64,000 nt of DNA from Kitasatospora sp. GP82 (lineage in GTDB: Bacteria; Actinomycetota; Actinomycetes; Streptomycetales; Streptomycetaceae): positions 1 to 64,000 of the forward strand of contig NZ_JARZAJ010000034.1 of assembly GCF_029892105.1 (NCBI RefSeq). The letters run 5' to 3'. Under the pieces are notes generated by a model. That model was given only the letters and a program-made list of their open reading frames with translations, was not told the origin of the DNA and made no database searches. This document shows, piece after piece, positions 41,949 to 49,276 of the stretch. Positions within the stretch are counted from its first letter, which is position 1. Every line of letters starts with the position of its first letter. Both the position numbers and the translations under genes were made by a program.

Positions 41949-41970
41949 TACCTAAAGGTATGTCCTTACC
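41949..41970. promoter_or_regulatory. HxlR/NmrA operator
   Basis: Overlapping inverted repeats TACCT-AA-AGGTA (41949-41960) and GGTA-N6-TACC (41957-41970) about ten bases upstream of the HxlR start. Confidence 0.55.
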
Positions 41971-42029
41971 AAGAGTTAGCCCGGCCCCTACCGTGAAGGC
42001 CACAACGGACATCGGACAAGGAGCTGTAC

Positions 42030-42869
42030 ATGATCGTGGTGACCGGGGCTACCGGGAATGTGGGCCGGCCGTTGACGCGGGCGTTGGCCGAGGCGGGCCA
42101 GCAGGTGACGGCGGTGTCACGGCACGCGGCGGCGGTGCCGGACGGCGTCCGCCACGTGGTGGCCGACCTGGCCGAGCCGGCCGGCATTGAGCCCGCGCTG
42201 GCCGGAGCGCAAGCGCTGTTCCTGCTGCTGTCCGGCGACCTGCACGCCGCCGGAGCCAGCCCGGCCGACATCATCGGCCAAGCCGAGGCCAGCGGGGTCC
42301 GCCGGGTCGTCCTGCTCTCCACACAGGGCGTGGCGACCAGGCCCTTCGGCGCAACGCGGATCGCGATGCGTGCGCTGGAGGATGTGCTGCGGGAGTCCGG
42401 CCTGGAGTGGGCCATCCTGCGGCCGGGCGGCTTCGCCTCCAACGCCCTGTGGTGGGCCGAGTCCATCCGCGCGCAGCGGGTCGTCGCCGCTCCCTTCGGC
42501 GACGTCGGGGTGCCGATCATCGACCCGGCGGACATCGCCGAGGTCGCGGCGGCCTGCCTGCTGGATGACCGGCATACCGGCGGCGTGTACGAGCTGACCG
42601 GCCCGGAGGTGATCACGCCGCGCCAGCAGGCGCAGGCCATCGCCGCCGCGCTGGGCTCGCCAGTGCGGTTTCACGACCTCAGCCGCGACGAGGCCAAGGC
42701 CGCCATGGCCCAGAGCATGCCGGCGGAGCTCGCCGAGGACACCCTGGACATCCTCGGTTCCCCGAGCCCGGCCGAGCTGCGCGTCAGCCCGGACGTCCAG
42801 CGGGTCCTCGGCCGCGCCCCGCGCCCGTTCGCCGACTGGGCCGCGCGCAATATCGCCGCGTTCCGCTGA
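42030..42869 (+). CDS. NAD(P)H-binding NmrA-like oxidoreductase
   Basis: A 279-residue atypical short-chain dehydrogenase. The nucleotide loop is MIVVTGATGNVGRPLTRAL. GVRRVVLLSTQGVATRP sits where the classical YxxxK centre would be and lacks it, as in NmrA and NAD(P)H:quinone reductase 2 relatives. PIIDPADIAEVAAACLLDD and VYELTGPEVITPRQQAQAIA follow. Such proteins sense the redox state or reduce quinones. It is divergent from the HxlR gene, its likely repressor. Confidence 0.9.
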   Translation: MIVVTGATGNVGRPLTRALAEAGQQVTAVSRHAAAVPDGVRHVVADLAEPAGIEPALAGAQALFLLLSGDLHAAGASPADIIGQAEASGVRRVVLLSTQGVATRPFGATRIAMRALEDVLRESGLEWAILRPGGFASNALWWAESIRAQRVVAAPFGDVGVPIIDPADIAEVAAACLLDDRHTGGVYELTGPEVITPRQQAQAIAAALGSPVRFHDLSRDEAKAAMAQSMPAELAEDTLDILGSPSPAELRVSPDVQRVLGRAPRPFADWAARNIAAFR

Positions 42870-43095
42870 AACAGGTCAGCGCCGCTGGAACTGCTCGGCG
42901 TGCTCGGCGATCCACTCCTGACAGTCGAGGAACCTGATCCGAAGCTGACGTTGACGCAATGCCCGGGACTGACATTCCAGATAAGTGACTTCGTGCGCTT
43001 CAGAGGCTCTGGCAGTAGAGGGGGCAAGCCAAGAGCAATTCGCCGCAACACCGTTACCGATCCCAGAGGAACGGCCCTACCCATGAGCTGAAATG

Positions 43096-44327
43096 TCAAG
43101 CGGCGAGTGCGTGGGCTCGGTGGAACCAGGCGGTCACCTCGTCGTACGGTGTACCGGTTTTGAGGCAGCCGTGCAGGATGCCGACGAGCCGGTTGGCGAG
43201 TTGGCGCAGGGCGGCGTTGAACTCGATGCCGCGGGCGCGTTGCTTCTCGTAGTAGGCCCTGGCGCCTGGGGAGACCCGCAGCGCGGAGAAGGCTTGGGCG
43301 ATCAGGGCGTCGATGAGCCGGTCGTTGCGGACGTGCCGCGCGGTCACGACCTTCTTCTTGCCGGAGGCGCGGGTGATCGGGCTGGTGCCGGCGTAGTTCT
43401 TGCGGGCCTTGGCGCTGGCGTAACGGTGAGGGTCGTCGCCGAATTCTGCGAGTACCCGGGCGCTGAGCATCGGTCCCAGTCCGGGCTGGGACCGGATGAT
43501 CTCGGCGTTCGGGTGCCGGCCGAAGAAGTCTTCGACCTGCTCGTGCAGGAAGTTGACCTGCTCGTTCAAGGTGACCAGCAGCGCGATGAGCGCGCGCACC
43601 GAGACGGCGTAGGCGGCCGTGACTGCGGTGGGCTGGCTCAGGTGCTTGGCGCGCAGTACGGCTTGGATCTTGGAAGTCTTGTCGGGGATGTTGCGTCGGC
43701 GGGCGCGCTTGAGGGCGGCGCCTATCTGCGTGGTCATCAGCTTCGCAGCGGCGACCGGATCGGGTGCCTTGGTCAGCAGTTCCAGGGTGTCGGGGGCGTC
43801 CAGGTCGTCGAACGCCTCCAGGGCGGCGGGGAAGTAGTCGAGCAGGGCGTGCCGCAGCCGCTGCGTGGTTCGGGTGCGTTCCCAGATCAGAGTCTTATGG
43901 GCTCGCGTCACGACCTTGACTGCTTCGGCGTCGGCGGTGTCCCCGGAGACCGGGCGGAGCTGGTGGGAGTCGGTGCGCACCATGTCAGCGAGCATGTGCG
44001 CGTCGGCCCCGTCGCTCTTGGCCCCTGACACCGCCAGGCGTTCCCGGTACCGGGAGGCCTGCAGTGGGTTGACCGCGTACACCGTGTAGCCGGCGGCGAT
44101 CAGCGTTTGCACCCACGGACTCCGATCGGTCTCGATTCCGATCACGCCCTCGGCCGTGCTGTCTTCGCCGAGCTCCGCACCGATCATCGAGTGCAGCCGT
44201 TCGATTCCGCGACGCCCTCCGGCAGGCGAGCCTTGGACAACCGACGGCCTGCGGCGTCCATCAACTCGACGTCGTGGTGGTCCTGGGCCCAGTCGTCCCC
44301 AACGAACAGCAACTCGTCCTCCGTCAT
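43096..44327 (-). pseudogene. IS110-family transposase with an N-terminal frameshift
   Basis: The long frame encodes 363 residues from an internal ATG: GVIGIETDRSPWVQTLIAAG, AVSGAKSDGADAHMLADMVR (RuvC-like acidic residues), and the C-terminal SQPGLGPMLSARVLAEFGD through KARKNYAGTSPITRASGKKK, with the Ser-containing domain of the family. The true start, MTEDELLFVGDDWAQDHHDV at 44327, which holds the first catalytic Asp, is in another frame that stops about 40 codons later. A one-base deletion near 44208 separates them. The element is therefore probably immobile, unless frameshifting occurs. Confidence 0.85.
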
Positions 44328-44560
44328 CGACCTCAATCGGCAGTAGCCCGCAGGAGAACCATCAGCGACCTAATAGGGCTGTGCTCACGCCGCAATTGGG
44401 CGGGCACGACATCCCATCAGCGATCTCGCTCCTGGCCGACCGGCAGGGGCACGATCTGTCAACAGGACTCGGAGTCCAGGGAACAAAGAGTGCTCACCTG
44501 ATGGCGGCTACCAGGCACCGAGTCTGCCGGATGGAGCCTCGGTAGGTCTTATTAGGGAAC
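44328..44560 (-). ncRNA. Candidate IS110 bridge RNA region
   Basis: IS110 elements encode a structured guide RNA in the noncoding end preceding the transposase. This 230-base stretch lies at that place and contains no ORF. It includes short imperfect repeats (CCATCAGCGA at about 44359 and 44414) that could belong to its loops. I have not folded it, so this call rests on position alone. Confidence 0.35.
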
Positions 44561-44565
44561 ACCAG

Positions 44566-44660
44566 GGCCTCGCGGAGCAGCGCGTACGGCCGCTCACCGC
44601 CGGGCGCGGCGACACCGAGGTAGTACGACCGGTCGTAGTGCAGCGGATCGACCGGGAAGG
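44566..44660 (-). pseudogene. Ku-domain fragment
   Basis: The minus strand reads DPLHYDRSYYLG and GERPYALLREAL, a segment of bacterial Ku (non-homologous end joining). Only about 30 residues remain between the IS110 element and an isochorismatase fragment that runs the other way. Confidence 0.5.
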
Positions 44661-45025
44661 ACGCGGCCCTGGTCGAGGTGGTCAAGGCCACCGGGCGCAG
44701 CAAGATCATCCTTTCCGGCCTGTGGACCGAGGTGTGCCTGGTGCTGCCTGCCCTGTCGGCGCTGGAGCAGGGCTACGAGGTGTACGTGGTCTCGGACGCC
44801 TCCGGCGGGGTCAGCCCGCTGGCCCACGAGCACGCCGTGCAGCGGATGACGGCGGCCGGCGCGGTGCCGGTGACCTGGATACAGGTGCTGCTGGAGCTGC
44901 AGCGCGACTGGGCCCGCACCGAGACCTACCTGCCGGTCATGGACGTTATCAAGGAGCATGCCGGCGCTTACGGCCTGGGTGTGGTCTACGCGCAGACCAT
45001 GATCAACGAGCACGCGGCCGGCTGA
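44657..45025 (+). pseudogene. C-terminal part of an isochorismatase-family gene
   Basis: About 120 residues, ATGRSKIILSGLWTEVCLVL (with the nucleophile Cys), VYVVSDASGGVSPLAHEHAV and MTAAGAVPVTWIQVLLELQR. The N-terminal third with the catalytic Asp is missing. An ATG at 44678 gives a 115-residue ORF. It precedes a DoxX fragment, an arrangement known from small oxidative-stress operons. It is a diverged relative of the intact gene at 30380-31006. Confidence 0.7.
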
Positions 45026-45060
45026 CCGGCAACCAGGCGCCAGAGAAAGAGAGTTCACCA

Positions 45061-45351
45061 GTGAACACAGGTCTCCTCCTGCTCCGGCTGGTTGCCGGTC
45101 TGCTGGTCGCGGGTCACGGAGTCCAGAAGGTCAGCTTCCACCTGGGCGGACGGGGGCTGGCCGGCGGCACCGAGGAGTTCCGCCAGGACGGCTTCCGCGG
45201 AGGGGTGTTCACCGCGCTCACCGCAGGAGGCAGCCAGATCGGGGCCGGACTGCTGCTCACGGCCGGGCTGCTCACCGCGCTGCACCGTGACCCACTGCTC
45301 TACCCCGACCCCCACCGCGAGGTAGGCCGGTCATCGCGCACCGCCGGGTGA
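45061..45351 (+). pseudogene. 5' part of a DoxX-family membrane protein
   Basis: From GTG 45061, LLLLRLVAGLLVAGHGVQKV and GSQIGAGLLLTAGLLTAL form the first two of four DoxX helices. Then the frame turns polar (PHREVGRSSRTAG) and stops at 96 residues; DoxX proteins are about 140-170. It is 35 bases after the isochorismatase fragment, so the two were one operon. Confidence 0.7.
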
Positions 45352-45986
45352 TCGCCCAGCTGAAGTAGTCTTCCGGCAGGGTCGTGGATCTTCACTTCCG
45401 TAAGGGCCAGCCGAAAGTGATGGCCGGCGAGAGTGCAGTGCGGTGTGAGTCAGAAGACCCCCCGGTGGCTGGGAGGCGACGGGATCGAAGGTCGCGGTTA
45501 TGTCGAGTACCTGCCTCGGGCTCGTTGTGGACTACCCGGTGCCGCCGCCAGGGCATCACAAACGAATCTGCACGCCGCCGACCGCGACTTCTTCCAAAGT
45601 ACTGCGACCGCAGCCAGGGCCCCTGGCGAGCGTGGGACCATCCATGAAGCCGATACCTCGCGGACGCCCTGGCGCTGGCGTGGGCAGAACACCGGTCTCG
45701 CCGAAGACATCCGAACCCGATCCGCCGCCGGACGCCTCGGGTCTCCCTGATGTACACGCCCAGCCATCATGACCTTGCGTCAATCTCCTTGTCGGGAGAG
45801 GTTTTGGTGGGTCGTGGTGAAGAACGGATCGACCCGCCGAGAAGGGTGCCGCCGGGTCGGGTGCGGTACGAAGGACCGTTACGAAGGTGCGGGTCGGCCG
45901 ACCGGGGCCGCTTCGGTCTTCCGGGGCGCTCGAATCGCGGTCCACGCTGCGGCCGGATGGGAGCCCGCCGCGGCTGGAATCGACGT
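45352..45986. other. Stretch without a convincing gene
   Basis: ORFs are present in all frames but are Arg/Ser/Pro-rich and resemble no family. No repeat or clear terminator was recognised. Confidence 0.45.
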
Positions 45987-46478
45987 TCAGGAAGCTGCTG
46001 TGTCGTGCTCCGCCGGGACGACAACGACGGGAAGGCGGGCGTGGTGGACCACCTCGGTGCTGGTCGACCCAAGGGTGAGGCGTCCCCAGGCACCCGATCC
46101 TCGGGAACCGACCACGAGAAGACAGGCGTCCCTGCTCGCTTCCAGGAGGACCTGCGCCGGACGTCCCCGTTCACAAACGATCTCCACCTCCACGGAGGGC
46201 CCGCCGAGCTGTTGTTGCAGTTCCTCGATGGAGTCGAGCATGGATTGCGTGACGAGATCACGCTGCTGCGGAATACGGTCACCGGTGCCGGTGGTGGCCG
46301 TACGCTCGAAGCCTGATTGCTGGGTGGGTGTGTACTCGTACGCGCAGACGGCCCGCAGGCCGGTGCCGCGTAGTTGAGCCTCCCGGAGCGCGAAGATCAC
46401 AGCCTGCCGTGCTGGGGCCGAACCGTCCGTGCCGACCACGATCGGATGGACCGGGCGGGAGGCAGGAGGACCGGTCAT
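45987..46478 (-). CDS. Universal stress protein
   Basis: A 163-residue UspA-fold protein. The first strand PIVVGTDGSAPARQAVIFAL and the ATP-binding GSRGSGAWGRLTLGSTSTEV (a G-x2-G-x9-G-S/T pattern) make it an ATP-binding type. The last strand is LPVVVVPA. ATG 46478 has GGAGG seven bases upstream. Such proteins accumulate under starvation or oxygen limitation. A broken relative lies at 52382-52830. Neighbours include permease, PRC and DUF4193 genes. Confidence 0.92.
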   Translation of the reverse strand: MTGPPASRPVHPIVVGTDGSAPARQAVIFALREAQLRGTGLRAVCAYEYTPTQQSGFERTATTGTGDRIPQQRDLVTQSMLDSIEELQQQLGGPSVEVEIVCERGRPAQVLLEASRDACLLVVGSRGSGAWGRLTLGSTSTEVVHHARLPVVVVPAEHDTAAS

Positions 46479-46644
46479 GGGAGACCTCCAAGGATTCGGT
46501 GGGCTGGGAGACGCACTTTTCTTCGCCGCGAGGGTCGAGGAGGCCGTGGGCGTGCCACTCGGGTGTCGCGTAGGCGGATGCCGCGGTGGCAACGCCGCCG
46601 CGGGCGGCCGACCCGGTGCGCCGGCGGCGGCGGAGCCTGACTGG

Positions 46645-47008
46645 TCAACTTCGACCTGTGCACTTCTCAGCCTGCTCCTGTCTGTCTGCGGGCACCAGTG
46701 CACGCATGAGCGCTGGCTGCCGGCGAGCTTTCCGGAAGGTCTGCGGGTTCGAGGTCGCGATCGGTGGGCGCATGACCTTGGCGAGGAACTGGATTTGCCG
46801 CAGTGTGCGGTCGCGCACGTCGGGTTTCCCGGCGCCGCCGCTGTGCCACACGTGGAACGGGACGTTCATGACGACGATCTTCGGCAGGGGCGGAGTGCCC
46901 GTCGTAGCCGAGCCGCGAGCCGGTTGCGCAGGAGGCGGTGCCGCCAGTGCCGGACGACGATCTCCGGGAGGATGACGGTCATGGCAAGGTCCGGGCGCTG
47001 ATGGTGGG
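46645..47008 (-). pseudogene. C-terminal remnant of a KimA-like permease
   Basis: About 160 bases (46849-47008) are nearly identical to 49279-49437, the end of the intact permease gene: the reading includes EIVVRHWRHRLL and PKIVVMNVPFHV. It then continues with WHSGGAGKPDVRDRTLRQIQ and FLAKVMRPP to a stop at 46645, a tail the intact gene lacks. A one-base difference in the run near 46895 shifts the frame. It is what is left of a third permease copy or the donor of the duplication. Confidence 0.7.
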
Positions 47009-47100
47009 CCGCCCTTTACCACCTCAACCGGCACACCATCGGCGCCGACCCCGACCTCATCCAGCCCGGCCGGCACCTCCACCTGTATCCCTGGCCTTCG
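47008..47100 (+). pseudogene. LysM-domain remnant
   Basis: Plus strand WAALYHLNRHTIGADPDLIQ then PGRHLHLYPW matches the second half of a LysM peptidoglycan-binding repeat, as found at the end of Rpf-like and lytic transglycosylase proteins of Streptomyces. It abuts the permease remnant directly. Confidence 0.5.
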
Positions 47101-47264
47101 CGGCCGCTGAACACTGCCGGCCGAATCGGATGTCGCCCGGTGGCCGACCGGACGCACGCCCATGTGAAAGGTCTCCCACACGACCAGTGGCAACGCCCCG
47201 ACGAGCCTCACTCGCTGCGGTAGTCCTCCAGGGGCCCGCGCCGACGAATACGCCGGTCCGCCGG

Positions 47265-47567
47265 TCAGGACGCGCACTCTTGGCAGATCGGTTGACCGTC
47301 CTTGTCCTCGCCTGCGAGTTGACTGCGGTGGTGGACCATGAAGCAGCTCGCGCAGGTGAACTCGTCCTGCTGTTTCGGCAGTACCCGGATCGTGAGCTCC
47401 TCGCCGGAGAGGTCCGCGCCCGGCAGCTCCAGGCTCTCGGCCTCTTCGAGCTCGTCGACGTCTGCGGTGCCAGCCGACTTGTCTTTCCGGCGGCTCTTCA
47501 GCTCCTCGATACTGTCCTCGTCCGCGTCGTCACTGTTCTGGCGCGGGGCGTCGTAGTCGGTGGCCAC
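47265..47567 (-). CDS. DUF4193-family protein
   Basis: A 100-residue protein from GTG 47567 (GAGAAGG upstream). The N-terminal half is acidic (DSIEELKSRRKDK, DELEEAESLELPG). The C-terminal half has FTCASCFMVHHRSQLAGEDK and PICQEC, a four-cysteine zinc site. DUF4193 proteins are widespread in actinomycetes and their role is unknown. It may bind zinc and RNA polymerase or another partner, but that is a guess. Confidence 0.85.
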   Translation of the reverse strand: MATDYDAPRQNSDDADEDSIEELKSRRKDKSAGTADVDELEEAESLELPGADLSGEELTIRVLPKQQDEFTCASCFMVHHRSQLAGEDKDGQPICQECAS

Positions 47568-47785
47568 AGCGGTACCTTCTCGTCGGTGGTGAGGGTTGGT
47601 GCACCAGCCTGCCCTCCCCGGGCAGCGGGAGCGGCATGAAACCCGCGCCCTTTCGGATGACGTCCGCCGACAAGACTGCCTGCCGGTCGGGCGAGCAGCC
47701 GTCGATGGTGCGACCGGCGGTGCCACCATCGCCTTGCCCGCTCCGCTGGCGGGTGACGCGCGAGCCGTCCAAGGGGCCACTGGAC

Positions 47786-47962
47786 ATGCAGTACCAGGAC
47801 AAACCCGACGGCGTCACCTACGAGTACGACCAGCACCCGAGCGGAGCACTGCGGATCCTGCGCGTCTTCGAAGACACTCCGCACGTGGTCGAGGCGTACT
47901 TCAGCCCTACGGCCTGGCTACAGGTCGCGGGCACCTACCGGCGAAGCGGTTCTGAGTACTGA
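47786..47962 (+). CDS. Small GSEY-ending protein, copy A
   Basis: A 58-residue protein: MQYQDKPDGVTYEYDQHPSG then ALRILRVFEDTPHVVEAYFS and AWLQVAGTYRRSGSEY. It is beta-rich and has a close relative of identical length at 54455-54631. I chose the ATG that begins the shared part. The conserved GCCACTGGAC upstream is present in both copies. Longer in-frame starts exist (47636) but are unlike one another. Function unknown. Confidence 0.65.
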   Translation: MQYQDKPDGVTYEYDQHPSGALRILRVFEDTPHVVEAYFSPTAWLQVAGTYRRSGSEY

Positions 47963-48020
47963 TCCGCATCCGCACCGGTACCACCCGCCGCGCACCGCAT
48001 GGCGGGTGGTACCGGATGTG

Positions 48021-48188
48021 TCAGCGGTTGGGGGAGTGGCCTCCGCGCCGGAACCTGACGGCGGAGATGACCACGGCGAGCACCAGCACGGCCACGCCGA
48101 TGAAGAGCAGGTAGAGCAGGCCCTTGGCGACGACGCCGACGATGCCGAGCAGGATCGCCACGATGATCAGGAACAGCACCAGTGCCAT
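48021..48188 (-). CDS. Small hydrophobic membrane protein
   Basis: A 55-residue protein with two membrane helices (LVLFLIIVAILLGIVGVV and LYLLFIGVAVLVLAVVIS) and the basic tail RFRRGGHSPNR. ATG 48188 has GAGGAGG upstream. It lies 25 bases downstream of the PRC-barrel gene and is surely cotranscribed with it. Similar peptides are common in Streptomyces stress clusters. Confidence 0.8.
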   Translation of the reverse strand: MALVLFLIIVAILLGIVGVVAKGLLYLLFIGVAVLVLAVVISAVRFRRGGHSPNR

Positions 48189-48213
48189 CTTCGACCTCCT
48201 CGGGGTGTCGGTC

Positions 48214-48570
48214 CTACCGGCGTGCGAGTCGGCGTTCACCGCCCGCGCCCGGCGCGTAGGCCAGCTCGTAGTGGGCGAAGACGGCCGCCTCGTCCTCGGC
48301 CGGCAGCTCGCCGTCGGTGTCGATCGCCGGTGCTTTCTTGACCTGGCTTTTGGGGTGGGCAACCTGCAGGTAGCCCGGACCGACCCTCGCGTCGGCGAGG
48401 GGCACGAACACCAGGCGGCGGCGCGTGGGCAGCCCGACCGTGACGGTGGCGAACGAGGGCTGGTCGGTCGCGGTGTCCACGTAGACGGACTCCAGCGTGC
48501 CGATCTTGTGCCCGTCGACATCGACCACGTCGTGGCCGCGCCATTCCCGGATGTCACCCGCCTCGAACAC
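48214..48570 (-). CDS. PRC-barrel domain protein
   Basis: A 118-residue soluble protein. Residues 5-80 are a PRC barrel: EWRGHDVVDVDGHKIGTLES, VYVDTATDQPSFATVTVGLP and RRLVFVPLADARVGPGYLQV. The C-terminus is polar with EDEAAVFAHYELAY, a motif of actinomycete PRC proteins. GTG 48570 lies six bases after GGAGG; a TTG at 48576 overlaps it. PRC domains bind proteins or RNA. It is first gene of the unit with the membrane peptide. Confidence 0.85.
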   Translation of the reverse strand: MFEAGDIREWRGHDVVDVDGHKIGTLESVYVDTATDQPSFATVTVGLPTRRRLVFVPLADARVGPGYLQVAHPKSQVKKAPAIDTDGELPAEDEAAVFAHYELAYAPGAGGERRLARR

Positions 48571-48725
48571 CAGCAACCTCCGACATCAGTGGGTGTGTTC
48601 AATCGTCCCACCGGGGTCACCGCCACGCCCTGCGGCGAGGGCGGAAGTCCACCACCGGTCGCTGGCAGCCGGTCAGGCCCATACGGTCGTGTTCTGGAAC
48701 AGGGTCGTCGTCACAGGAGGCCAGA

Positions 48726-48977
48726 ATGCGGCACTACCGGTGGATTCTCGAGACCCAGGACGACGACGGCCGTTGGTCCCAGCAGGACGGCGCTCCCATG
48801 CCGAACCCGCTGGGATACGACGGGCCGCCCCAGCAGACGGCCAACCACCTGAGGGACGTGTTCGTGCGCGCGCTCTCCAGGCCCGCTCCAGGCCCCCGGG
48901 CGATCAGGGTCCGGGTCTGGGAGGGGCGACACTCGGTCGGCGAGCCCCAGGCCGAAACCGAGTGGTCACGCGAGTAA
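48726..48977 (+). CDS. Small protein, YxW...VWE family, copy 2
   Basis: An 83-residue protein from ATG 48726 with AGGAGG upstream: MRHYRWILETQDDDGRWS at the start and AIRVRVWEGRHSVGE near the end. It shares the end motifs with 40215-40463 and 52877-53116. Probably a small beta-alpha-beta protein. Function unknown. It lies between the PRC unit and the large permease. Confidence 0.75.
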   Translation: MRHYRWILETQDDDGRWSQQDGAPMPNPLGYDGPPQQTANHLRDVFVRALSRPAPGPRAIRVRVWEGRHSVGEPQAETEWSRE

Positions 48978-49276
48978 CGCGACCAGCCTCAGCCAGCGGG
49001 ACGGGCGCGTACCCTATCCCGCGCCACTCCTACCGGACGTCCTTCCTCCATGGGCGGATCCGGTGATGTGGGCCGGTCATGTGTGCGGGGCTGGCGAGGC
49101 ACCGGGCCATGCGGGTTCGGGCCATGCGGCGGCACGCATCCGGGCGACGTCCGCACGCCTGTCGGCAGGGATGTCGTCTGCGCCGACTTCCCCCCAGGAC
49201 ACGTTGCGCGATACCGGATGAGGGACTGGATTGCTGCTGTGGGAAGTTGGACACGTCGGGCTGTTTTCCCGCTGTG
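48978..49276. other. Decayed 3' end of the permease gene
   Basis: No gene. The part next to the permease stop (about 49200-49276) still resembles the tail of the copy at 46645-46850 (both contain CACGTCGGG and CTGGATT at corresponding places), so it is former coding sequence. Confidence 0.5.

Larger units (their letters stand above)
43081..44560 (-). mobile_element. IS110-family element
   Basis: Contains a transposase gene (43096-44327), very little DNA after its stop and about 230 noncoding bases before its start, the IS110 layout. There are no terminal inverted repeats, as expected. The right boundary (about 43081) is set by comparison with the solo end at 41436. The left boundary is only estimated; the neighbouring Ku fragment starts at about 44566. 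Confidence 0.7.
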
